DNA from: Omphiscola glabra
Lineage: Eukaryota; Mollusca; Gastropoda; Lymnaeidae
Reading direction: 5' to 3'
Assembly: GCA_964017045.1 (NCBI GenBank)
Contig: OZ024810.1
Location: 1,088,111 to 1,152,110, forward strand
DNA: 64,000 nt
Shown here piece after piece: positions 46,716-56,957 of this stretch. Every line of letters begins with the position of its first letter. The stretch's first letter is position 1. The notes below the pieces were generated by a model, which made no database searches, had not been told where the DNA came from, and saw only the letters and a list, made by a program, of their open reading frames with translations. A program made the translations under genes and the position numbers.

Positions 46716-47338
46716 TAAAAAAAAAATTAACACAAACATATATTAATCAATAATTTATTTCAATATTTATTTTACACAATATGTACCCTACCCCCCGGTA
46801 AATATATATGCATACATACACACAAGTGAAACCATAAGTTATAAAGTAATACATTTCTGCCAATACCATTTGGTGTGGTCATCAGAGCCTTGTAAAATAT
46901 CCTATAATATATAAACATTTTATATCATATACAATGCCTATATTATATATCATTTATTGATTAACAGGGGAGGAGGGCGGAGAATAGGGGTATTAATAGT
47001 TCACTATAATAAAAATTGAAAGAATCTTGCTAGAAAAAAAGAACAGAAATCGAAATCCGATAATCTCTAACCGAATCATTTAAGAGCAACATTTCTGCAC
47101 GAGACATTACGTCATATACCGAAGCTAGACATTAATTTTTTTTAAAAGCTAAAACATAATCTCAAAATAAAAGTTTATTCATTAAAATAGACCCCGCCCC
47201 CAGAATGTGTGTTTATCTTAGGGATATAATCAAACCAAGAACAAGTATCTTTTGTAACATGTCTGCGGTCGTCGGGGGTGGGGGGGTGTTAAACCCCTCA
47301 ATAAGCTAGCTGTGTCGATATTTTATTATTTTCAATGC
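46716..47338. other. 3' flank of gene E
   Basis: AT-rich. A poly-G tract lies near 47275-47287. No gene seen other than the 3' end of gene E. Confidence 0.55.
47322..47327 (-). promoter_or_regulatory. Candidate polyadenylation signal of gene E
   Basis: AATAAA on the minus strand (in GAAAATAATAAAATATCG), 11 nt past the stop codon of gene E. The position is unusually close to the stop, so the true signal may lie further on. Confidence 0.45.
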
Positions 47339-50300
47339 CTATTGCTTCTGATGGATCGGTTCCTGGCGCTCGGTGTAAGGTGGCGGGATCGGTAACTGTG
47401 GGGCGCCGAAATGCTGCTGTTCGTACTGAGGGGGTCCTAGGAACTGTGATTGTGGTGGGGGGTAGTACTGCTGACCCACGGCCAACATCTGAGGCTGGTA
47501 AGGTTGGCCGCCGTACAGCGCTGCTGCTGACGAGGAATGAAACACGACCCCTTGTGGCGGAGCTGCGCTTCCCGACATAACTTGCTGGATCGCGAGGGCG
47601 GCGATCATGCGATTGGCGCCCTGTAGGATGAAGGACCCGGTCATCATGAGCAGGATGGAGCCGGCAATGTTGACGGCGAACGAGTACCCGAGGTTGCTCT
47701 CCAGGTAGAGGTCAACCCCCATATTGCTGATGGAGTAGACGTCCACCTCGTAGATGAGGTCACCGACAAATGACGTCAGACCTGTGAAAGAAATGAGGTC
47801 AGACTTGTCGATTTGGGAGACGTTTGAGAATAAACAGTGAGAAATACTCGAAAAATATTTTTTTAAAAATGCATTGAGGTCTGGAAGATATATTCTGCTT
47901 GTTGGTGTCCAAGGGAGGTCACTTTGATTTTGACGTCACTTGAGGGGAGGGAACCTAGGGCTAATCCAAGGGACGCTATCAAATACAAAAGTCATTCTGT
48001 ATAAAAAAATAATTAATTAATTAAAACCTAACTTATGGCTTTGTTCCAATTCTATAGTTGACACTTTGAATTGATAATTCTACCTGCAACTAAAAAGCAG
48101 TCTGTGATACTCTCAAATATTAAGTTAAACAATGGAAGTAAGAAACCGATTTCAATAACAAATTTGTCCTTAACGCAATTCACAAACTTCTTTGACTGAT
48201 CAGCATTTTGTGCTAGGTTTACTAATGAACACCATTTTGTGCTAGGTCTACGAATCAACACCATTTTGTGCAAAGTCTACTAATGAACACCATTTTGTGC
48301 TAGGTCTACGAATCCACACCATTTTGTGCTAGGTCTACTAATGAACACCATTTTGTGCTAGGTCTACGAATCAACACCAATTTGTGCAAGGTCTCCACAT
48401 CAACACCATTTTGTGCTAGGTCTACGAATGAACACTATTTTGTGCTAGGTCTACAAAAGATCATCAGTTTGTGCTAGGTCTTCAAATGAACACCATTTTG
48501 TGCTAGGTCTACAAATGAACACCATTTTGTGCTAGGTCTAAAAATGAGCACCATTTTGTGCTAGGTCTCTACAAATGAACACCATTTTGTGCTAGGTCTA
48601 CAAATGAACACCATTTTGTGCTAGGTCTACAAAGGAACACCATTTTGTGCTAGGTCTACAAATGAACACCATTTTGTGCTAGGTCTACAAATGAACACCA
48701 TTTTGTGCTAGGTCTAAAAGTGAACATCAATTTCTGCTAGGTCTACAAATGAACATCAATTTGTGCTATGTTACAAATGAACATCAATTTGTGCTAGATC
48801 TACAAATCAACATCAATTTGTGCTAGGTCTACGAATGAACATCAATTTGTGCTAGGTCTACAAATGAACTTCAATTTGTGCTAGGTCTACAAATGAACTT
48901 AAATTTGTGCTAGGTCTACAAATGAACATAAATTTGTGTTAGGTCTACAAATGAACATCAATTTGTGCTAGGTCTACAAATGAACATCAATTTGTGCTAG
49001 ATCTACAAATGAACATCAATTTGTGCTAGGTCTACAAATGAACATCAATTTGTGCTAGGTCTACAAATGAACATCAATTTGTGCTAGATCTACAAATGAA
49101 CATCAATTTGTGCTAGGTCTACAAATGAACATCAATTTGTGCAAGGTCTACAAATGAACATCAATTTGTGCTAGGTCTACAAATGAACATCAATTTGTGC
49201 AAGGTCTACAAATGAACATCAATTTGTGCTAGATCTACAAATGAACATCAATTTGTGCTAGGTCTACAAATGAACATCAATTTGTGCAAGGTCTACAAAT
49301 GAACATCAATTTGTGCTAGGTCTACAAATGAACTTCAATTTGTGCTAGGTCTACAAATGAACTTCAATTTGTGCTAGGTCTACAAATGAACATCAATTCA
49401 TGAATACCAGAGTGTCTAAAGTTCATGGGTATTATATATCTATAAATAGGCCTATCACTTATTGTTTTCCTCCCGTATGTTACAGGCGTATTTGTTCATT
49501 TAGAACACAGTGGTGTCCACAGATCAGCCACTGAAACCCTAGAACAGTGGTTCTCAACCTTCCCAATGCCGCGACCCTTTAACGCAGTTCCTCATGTTGT
49601 GGCGACCCCCAAACCACAAAATTATTTTCGTTGCTATTTCATAACTGTAAAGTATTTGTGTTTTCCAATGGTCTTAGGCGACCCCTGGAGAAGGGTCATT
49701 CGACCCCCAAAGGGGTCGCGACCCACTGGTTGAGAACCGCTGCCCTAGAAGGTTATCGTGTAATACTATTTCGTCCCAGCTCTTTAAGCTTTATCTTGTA
49801 TTTTTATTTTGTTTGCATTTTTTTCTTTTGCTTGTATTCCCCTTGTAAACAATGTTTTTCCTTCCCGCCATCTGCACGAACTCTCAGTGCTAAGTGCTCA
49901 GTGCTAAGTGCTCGGTGCTCAGTGCTCAGTCTTCAGCATTTACAAGCGGATCTCAAAATCGAAAAAAAAAAGTTAGCCAATTTTTAAGAAACCCCGAAAA
50001 CAAATTGACTTTCAACCTAACTAGGACCAACCTACAACCTACGTATAAGAGGACCAACCTACAACCTATGTACAAGAGGACCAACCTACCACCTACGTAT
50101 AAGAGGACCAACCAACCACCTTTGTAAAAGTGGACCAATCTACCACCTACCTATAAGAGGACCAACCTACCATCTACGTATAAGACGACCAACCTACCAC
50201 CTACGTATAAGAGGACCAACCTACAACCTATGTACAAGAGGACCAATCTACCACCTACCTATAAGAGGACCAACCTACCACCTACGTATAAGACGACCAA

Positions 50301-53163
50301 CCTACCACTATGTATAAGACGACCAACCTACCACCTACGTATAAGAGGACCAACCTACCACCTATGAAGGACAAAGTCAAGCTGGCAAGGACCAGGCCCT
50401 TAGTCTGCGGGGGTTGTTTGAGGGCCTTGGCTATGAAGACCAGTCCCAGGCCGAGACCAATGAACCCGAGCACTATGCCCGTGATGCACAAGGCTCGCAC
50501 GCTCGTCAGAGTACCTGCGAATAAATGAATACAGACGAAGAGAAAGGTAAGATACCTGAAATATGTTGAAGTATTAGTTAGGTAACGTTGCTATGTTATT
50601 ATCTTAAAAGACCCCAATTTAGACTATCCTAAAGGATACTTCAAGGGGGTCGGCTACATAAACATCTTACGTATCCTTAATGGGGATCCTGGGGTGTGCG
50701 CAAGGGGTAAAATTTACACCCATTAGCTTAGCTAGGGTTAGTGCCGCCCGGGGGCTGGATTTTGCCACCCCTACTTCGACAATAAAAAAAAATCAACTTT
50801 CATTTGGCCTAAAATCCCACCCTTCAAAATAAAATTTAAAAAAGTGGCGCCTGGGGCTAACCGACCCCACCGCCCCCTTCCTGACACGCCACTGTCTTTA
50901 AGGGATAAAAAGGAGTCGAGGACATAAATATCATAAGTATCCCTTAAGGCAGTGTTTCTCAACCTTTTCTCCACTCAGCACCCCCAACGAATAGCATTGC
51001 TAAGTCTCCCACCCAACATACAAAAGAAAAATTATATTTTAAAATTTGAAAATAATGGACTCCTAAATTATTTACTGAGTTGCAAAGAGAACTGTAGAAC
51101 TTCAGTTTATCAAGTATATCAACATGTATAACAACATGTATATATACATGTATATCATAATTTATAAACTAACGTGTCCTCTCTAATTAAATTCCATTTT
51201 TCAACCCCCCCCCCCCCCCCCAAATTGCCTTCTCGAACCCCTTGCGAGCACTTCAGTTTGGAGAACCCTGCCCAACTGGCATTCTAAGGGGTTTTGTAGG
51301 GGAATGTTCAACCCCCCCCCCCCCCCAAAGTATGCTAATTTTACATAGCATTACATAGTGCAAGAAATGAAATCAAAACACTATTTCTTAATTTATATTT
51401 TACCTCACTCACACCCCCACCCCCCACAACTTGACCATTAAAAAAATAGATTATGATGATTCTCCAAGGTACCCGTGAGTTCAATTCATAGCCACCACGG
51501 GATTCATTGAAAGCAAATACCACTATCTTTAGACTCACTGTTTGTGGTGATGGTCCTACATATCTTTAGACTCACTGTTTGTGGTGATGGTCCTACATAT
51601 CTTTAGACTCACTGTTTGTGGTGATGGTCCTACATATCTTTAGACTCACTGTTTGTGGTGATGGTCCTACAAATCTTTAGACTCAGTGTTTGTGGTGATG
51701 GTCCTACATATCTTTAGACTTACTGTTTGTGTTGATGGTCCTACATATCTTTAGACTCAGTGTTTGTGGTGATGGTCCTACATATCTTTAGACTCAGTGT
51801 TTGTGGTGATGGTCCTACATATCTTTAGACTCAGTGTTTGTGGTGATGTCCTACATATCTTTAGACTCAGTGTTTGTGGTGAGGTCCTACATATCTTTAG
51901 ACTCAGTGTTTGTGGTGATGTCCTACATATCTTTAGACTCAGTGTTTGTGGTGAGGTCCTACATATCTTTAGACTCAGTGTTTGTGGTGAGGTCCTACAT
52001 ATCTTTAGACTCAGTGTTTGTGGTGAGGTCCTACATATCTTTAGACTCAGTGTTTGTGGTGATGTCCTACATATCTTTAGACTCAGTGTTTGTGGTGAGG
52101 TCCTACATATCTTTAGACTCAGTGTTTGTGGTGATGTCCTACATATCTTTAGACTCAGTGTTTGTGGTGAGGTCCTACATATCTTTAGACTCAGTGTTTG
52201 TGGTGAGGTCCTACATATCTTTAGACTCACTGTTTGTGGTGATAGTCCTACATATCTTTAGACTCACTGTTTGTGGTGAGGTACTACATATCTTTAGACT
52301 CAGTGTTTGTGGTGATAGTCCTACATATCTTTAGACTCAGTGTTTGTGGTGAGGTCCTACATATCTTTAGACTCACATGTGGTGATAGTCCTACATATAT
52401 TTAGACTCAGTGTTTGTGGTGAGGTCCTACATATCTTTAGACTCACATGTGGTGATAGTCCTACATATATTTACTCACTGTTTGTGGTGAGGTCCTACAT
52501 ATATTTACTCACTGTTTGTGGTGAGGTCCTACATATATTTAGACTCACTGTTTGTGGTGAAGATCCTACATATATTTACTCACTGTTTTTGGTGAGGTCC
52601 TACATATATTTAGACTCACTATTTGTGGTGAGGTCCTACATATATTTAGACTCACTGTTTGTGGTGATGGTCCTACATATATTTACTCACTGTTTGTGGT
52701 GAGGTCCTACATATATTTAGACTCACTGTTTGTGGTGAAGATCCTACATATATTTACTCACTGTTTTTGGTGAGGTCCTACATATATTTAGACTCACTGT
52801 TTGTGGTGAGGTCCTACATATATTTAGACTCACTGTTTGTGGTGATGGTCCTACATATATTTACTCATTGTTTGTGGTGAGGTCCTACATATATTTAGAC
52901 TCACTGTTTGTGGTGATGGTCCTACATATATTTAGACTCACTGTTTGTGGTGATGGTCCTACATATATTTACTCACTGTTTGTGGTGATGGTCCTACATA
53001 TTCCGTTTGACGTACACGCCCTGAACAGGCCGACGCTGCCGATGTACTTGTACGAGATTACCACCCAGTCGGTGGTTGCCACGCCCATGATCATGAGAGA
53101 TAGGGCCACCGCGTAACCGGCCAGGCCAATCGTGCACAACTGATTGATCGGTACCCCGGACAT
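47339..53163 (-). CDS. Claudin/PMP22-like four-TM protein (gene E)
   Basis: Predicted plasma-membrane protein with four membrane segments, 260 aa. Exons in transcript order are 53163-52977, 50514-50362 and 47781-47339, phases 1 and 1, GT-AG junctions. TM1 spans about residues 9-31 (CTIGLAGYAVALSLMIMGVA). The first loop has W33, then GLFRAC (45-50) and C56, matching the claudin/PMP22 W..GLW..C....C pattern with Phe replacing the second Trp. TM2 spans about 70-91 (CITGIVLGFIGLGLGLVFI), TM3 about 102-124 and TM4 about 146-166 (YSFAVNIAGSILLMMTGSFIL). The cytoplasmic tail of about 95 residues is rich in Gln, Pro and Tyr and ends near PPPYTERQ; PPPY (246-249) is a potential WW-domain ligand. The start is the ATG just before TM1; an in-frame upstream ATG lies in repeat DNA. 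Paralogous to gene F, with both introns at matching positions. Function unknown. Confidence 0.82.
48185..49400. repeat. 29-bp minisatellite in gene E intron 2, two blocks
   Basis: About 41 copies of a unit containing CTAGGTCTACAAATGAACA. Up to about 48715 units read ACACCATTTTGTG; after that they read ACATCAATTTGTG. The switch is sharp. Confidence 0.95.
49545..49742. mobile_element. hAT-type MITE, SPIN-like, copy 2
   Basis: 198 bp with ends CAGTGGTTCTCAACCTT and ACTGGTTGAGAACCGCTG. It is flanked by a perfect 8-bp target-site duplication CCCTAGAA (49537-49544 and 49743-49750). Internal blocks include CCGCGACCCTTTAA, TTATTTTCGTTGCTA and GGGGTCGCGACC. Ends, length and internal order match what I recall of nonautonomous SPIN elements. 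It sits in gene E intron 2. Confidence 0.92.
49880..49940. repeat. Short CTCAGTGCTAAGTG repeat
   Basis: About five copies of CTCAGTGCTAAGTG-type 7-14-mers. Confidence 0.7.
50030..50361. repeat. 27-bp minisatellite starting at the gene E exon 2 donor
   Basis: About 12 copies of AACCTACCACCTACGTATAA plus GAGGACC. On the sense strand each unit reads TAG|GTGGTAGGTTGGTCC, the same as the donor at 50361 (CATAG|GTGGTAGGTTGG). Confidence 0.95.
50725..50894. mobile_element. MITE relic, TAGCTAGGG type
   Basis: TTAGCTAGGGTTAGTGCCGC near one end and GGCGCCTGGGGCTAACCG, then GACACGCCACTG, at the other. Imperfect inverted ends, related to 31342, 43913 and 44329. In gene E intron 1. Confidence 0.5.
50950..51270. 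mobile_element. Possible hAT-like relic
   Basis: Begins CAGTGTTTCTCAACCTTTT and ends CAGTTTGGAGAACCCTG, a partial inverted terminal repeat of hAT type. No target-site duplication was found, and poly-C runs (51206, 51310) lie in and near it. Confidence 0.4.
51530..53001. repeat. 36-37-bp minisatellite of the gene E exon 1 end and donor
   Basis: About 40 copies. On the sense strand each unit contains ATGTAGGACCATCACCAC, AAACA and then GTGAGT. The true exon 1 ends ATATGTAGGACC..ACAAACA|GTGAGT at 52977, so the last 25 coding bases and the donor are included in the unit. Three variant blocks are visible (TCTTTAGACTCA; TATTTACTCA; ACATGTGGTGATAG). Confidence 0.96.
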
Positions 53164-53239
53164 CACTCTGTATGAGAGAGTCGACGAGATAGAACCTTGT
53201 TGTTGCGCTAAGCTGGAGTTTATGATGTGAGTCGCGACA

Positions 53240-53395
53240 CCCTGGTGTGTCACAATAAAGGAACAAGTGTGTCACGACACCCTGGTGTGTCACAATAAAG
53301 GAACAGGTGTGTCGCGACACCCTGGTGTGTCACAATAAAGGAGCAGGTGTGTCGAGACACCCTGGTGTGTCACAATAAAGGAACAGGTGTGTCGC
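53240..53395. repeat. 40-bp minisatellite at the gene E 5' end
   Basis: Four copies of ACACCCTGGTGTGTCACAAT with AAAGGAACAGGTGTGTCG, about 75 bp upstream of the gene E start. The unit contains a small palindrome (GACACCCTGGTGTGTC). Confidence 0.93.
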
Positions 53396-53454
53396 GATAT
53401 TTTATGTGCATTAATAAAATTGAAAATACATTTTCATTTATGAAATTTGAAGGC

Positions 53455-53715
53455 ATTGGGGTATTCATTAGGGTATTCATTGGGGTATTCATTGGGGTAT
53501 TCATTGGGTTATTCATTGGGGTATTTCTTGGGTTATCTATCGGGGTATCCATTAGGGTATTCATTGGGGTATTCATTGGGGTATCTATTGGGGTATTCAT
53601 TAGGGTATTCATTTTGGGTATTCTTTTGGGTATTCATTATGGTATTCATTTGATTATTTATTGGGTTTTCATTGGGGTATTCATCGGGGTATTCATTGGG
53701 GTATTCTTTGGGGTA
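53455..53715. repeat. 12-bp minisatellite
   Basis: About 22 copies of GGGTATTCATTG. Reading frames across it are artefacts. Confidence 0.95.
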
Positions 53716-56564
53716 TTCTAGTTTAAAAGAAATAATCCTAAAAATCTAATGATAATGTTCTCACTAAAACAAAATCTATTTTCATTTATTTTTTAAAAAT
53801 GCTCAACCTAAGCAGCAGTACTTCGTTAACAAATTTAAGAACCGCTGGCCTTCAGAACTAGTCACTATCAGTTTATCGTGTGTGTTGTTCAGCAAAGTTA
53901 TTTCGTTGAAATTAAGGAATTCTTAATAACACTGGTCATTATTCGGATTATTTGCTGGTCAAATTATTTTTAAATTCGTTATATTAACTTCTCCTCTGTT
54001 CGTTGCTGGCTGACAAAATATTCGGGCGACTAACTGACCCACTCTTGTCAACCTATCGAGCTGAAACTTGGCACATAGACTCGTTGCTAATGACAACAAA
54101 TTCTGTCAAATTGTCAGCCCCACAACCCCAAAATCGGGTTTTTCCTGTATTTCAAGGGGAGGATAAAATCAATTTTCCGATAACGCACCAAATAAGTTTT
54201 TTTTAAAAACCTTTCGCGAGTGCGTTTAGTGCGTAATATTTTCTGTTTGTTTTTTCCTGAAATAGTTGGTGAAATAAATCTGTGCTGTAAAAGCGGGTGT
54301 GTCACTAATATATTCATAAAGTTCAGGGGCGCGAAAAGAATGCGCGATTGCGAGCCTTGGTGGGGCCGGGGGTAAGGGTAGGGGGCCCTCATTGTCATTT
54401 TTATAAAGTACGTTACTTGTATGCATGTTTGGTCAAATTTTCAGCCCCACCCCCACCCCCATTGCTTGATATTACATTCCATAAAGGATTTATACGAATT
54501 TTTGTGTTTTCGAGGTGTCTATGAAAAGTCCGTTTGAAATTTTAGCTGTAAACATAATAAACAGTTCGAAATAGTTCAACCGGAAATTCCCCCCCCCCCC
54601 CTTTTTCAACTTGCTAAGACGCCGAGTAAAGAGAGATTTGTTTTAACTTTAAAATTTAAAAAAAAAATCATTTTTGAAGTTAAATACCGTAAACATTTTC
54701 CAAACAGGTCACGCTAGATAGGGTTTGAATTCTTTCATTAATATCTATACTCTAACAAATAAAACTTACAGTGTTTAGTGAAAAGTAATATTGGTGTTTA
54801 GTCTTTGTGTCTCCGATATAAGTTCTTTACTTTTTACAAAAAAATCCCAGCAGGTGTGTAAGAACGTAGTTGAGTCGCTTGGTGGATAGATCCAAGAAAT
54901 AACACATGACACATGCGTTATCTGTGTTGAAATGGATCGATTGTCAGGGATTCTCAAGCGTCAAAATCACCCATAGCCAAAAACTCAAACATATAAACAC
55001 ATCATTTAAAGTTTATAAAGGCAATTTAATTCCTTTGCTTATTGTAAATGTATGTCTTTAAGAAATGTTTACAAAATTGCCAACCTTTCTCAACACGGAG
55101 GATTCATTGAAATACTATTACACTAGTGATTGTCAGTTGTGAAGGGGTCTGGTGGGGTTTGGGGATCTCCTTTAACATTTCTTGACGAAGTGCAAACAGT
55201 GGTGAAGATGGCAGTGGTGCTTGAAGGAGACATGTGACGTCATTGACACATCACTAGCACCGAGAAGTCACATGACCATACATTTGTATTTATATATATA
55301 TATATATTTAAAGCTGACGTGAGGAGGAACAAAATAATTGGACTGTGAAATAAAATCATGGGTGCGATTGTTGAAGATTGATACCAAGGATAATTTATTT
55401 AAAACTGAAACGTTTGAATTCGTCGACATTTTCATATCATATTAGTTATGAAGCCTAATGAAGCGTGGTGAAAAATTAGACATGAAATCTGGGTTAAATG
55501 AGAGATTGGTGGAATATGTGTGAGCGAACTGAGAGAATGGACATTTAAAATATATGTTAATGGATAAAAAAATTATTTTTAAAACATATATATTTTTAAA
55601 ATATACTTCGACAACTAAACAACCCCCCCCCCCCCCAAAATGTCCAACTTACTGAGAACTATAAATAGACCCAGACATCCGGGTGAATGTATGTGGACGT
55701 GTGGATCAAGCCCCACACAGAGAGTTTTGAGAGACAACCTTGTTTAAGATACGGGCCACGCTTTAAAAAAAAAATAATGTGAGAGAGATAACATAATCTG
55801 GGCAGGTTCTCAACCTGTCCCACACAGACACAGTGCCCCCTTTGATGTGTTGTAGTGCGTGTGTTGACGTTGTTACATCGTAAACCCTTACAACAGTTAC
55901 TAGCAATAACCAGTCTTTGCACAAATATACATTACATAATACTAACAGAGTATAATCATATTTTACTTGCAATTTAACTTATCAATAAATAATATTACGT
56001 GGGTCGGCCACATTTTAAAGTTTTCCTAAACAAACTAAAAAGTCTAATGAACATTATTTCCTAACAAACATTAACATGAATTATCGTCCTTGCTGACACA
56101 CACATACGCATTGTAGTGATGGGGCTAAAAGTAATGACACATGATCAGCCACTAAAAATAGACTGTGTTATAATTTGGTGTTGTTAATATTTCATTATAC
56201 TTTATATAACGAGTGTTTACATTTGTGAAATAGTCGGGGCGTAAGAAAAAGGCGAGAGATGAAGCGGGCTTCCGGCCTTGAGGGGACATTTTTTTTATAT
56301 CGAGGGGCGTATTTGGCCAACTGCAGAGAGGAGTAGGGGAGTTGTCATGAAAAGGAAATGGCAAAAAATCTTGGGCAGACAAAGGGGGCACTAACCCTAG
56401 CTACGCCGATGGGATGAATAAATACACAATTTACACATAGACAATGGCAAGATATCTGTTTTGTGGTGACGCCTTCGATCAGGTCTTCCACTTGTGAGGT
56501 CTTTTAAAGATGCCATGAAAGGGATCACTCATTGTTTCAAATGGTTTCTAAAATTGAACTAACC
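53716..56564. other. Intergenic between genes E and F, no gene recognised
   Basis: 53990-54570 has the character of a dispersed element: the phrases CAGCCCCACAACCCC and TTTCAGCCCCACCCC, and ATAAAGGATTTATACGAA, which recurs at about 63755. I cannot name it. Poly-C tracts lie at 54590 and 55622. TATATA runs lie at 55295. At 56220-56410 GGGGCGTA phrases and CTAGCTACGCC suggest another GGGGCGTAGCTA-type MITE relic. No coding signal. Confidence 0.5.
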
Positions 56565-56650
56565 CTAACCCTATCCCTAACCCTGACCATGTCGATATCC
56601 TTAACCCTGACACTGTCCCTAACCCTATCCTTAACCATATCCCTAAATCT
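56565..56650. repeat. Degenerate CCCTAA-like tract
   Basis: AACCCTAACCCTATCCCTAACCC followed by irregular CCTTAACCCTGAC phrases. An interstitial telomere-like or simple repeat, followed to about 56880 by phrases of type CCTATCACTTATTAGT. Confidence 0.65.
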
Positions 56651-56957
56651 ATGAAATGTTCTATTATTGACCTTTCTTATCACTGAGATGTCATAAAAGT
56701 GACCTGATCTATCAATGACCTGTCCTACCACTGATTTATTCTATCACTGGTGTATTAGTCCTATGACTAGTTTTCCTATCACTTATTAGTCCTATCACTT
56801 GTTATTCCTATCACTATTAGTCCTATCACTTATCAGTCCTATCACTGATTTGTCCTATCATTGAGTCCTCCTATAGTCCACGTCTCATTGCGACTACCCA
56901 CGTGATGCTGATCTATCCTGTACCCCAGATAACCTTCACCTCCCTCCGGTCACCCTT

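Noticed and set aside
45540..46750. Leu/Tyr/Ser-rich hydrophobic proteins resembling membrane segments
   Set aside because: All come from the 14-bp satellite; the hydrophobic look reflects its T-rich codons.
53163..53253. Upstream in-frame ATG (53253) as the start of gene E
   Set aside because: The extra 30 residues are encoded partly by the 40-bp repeat and lack membrane or signal features; the ATG at 53163 directly precedes TM1.
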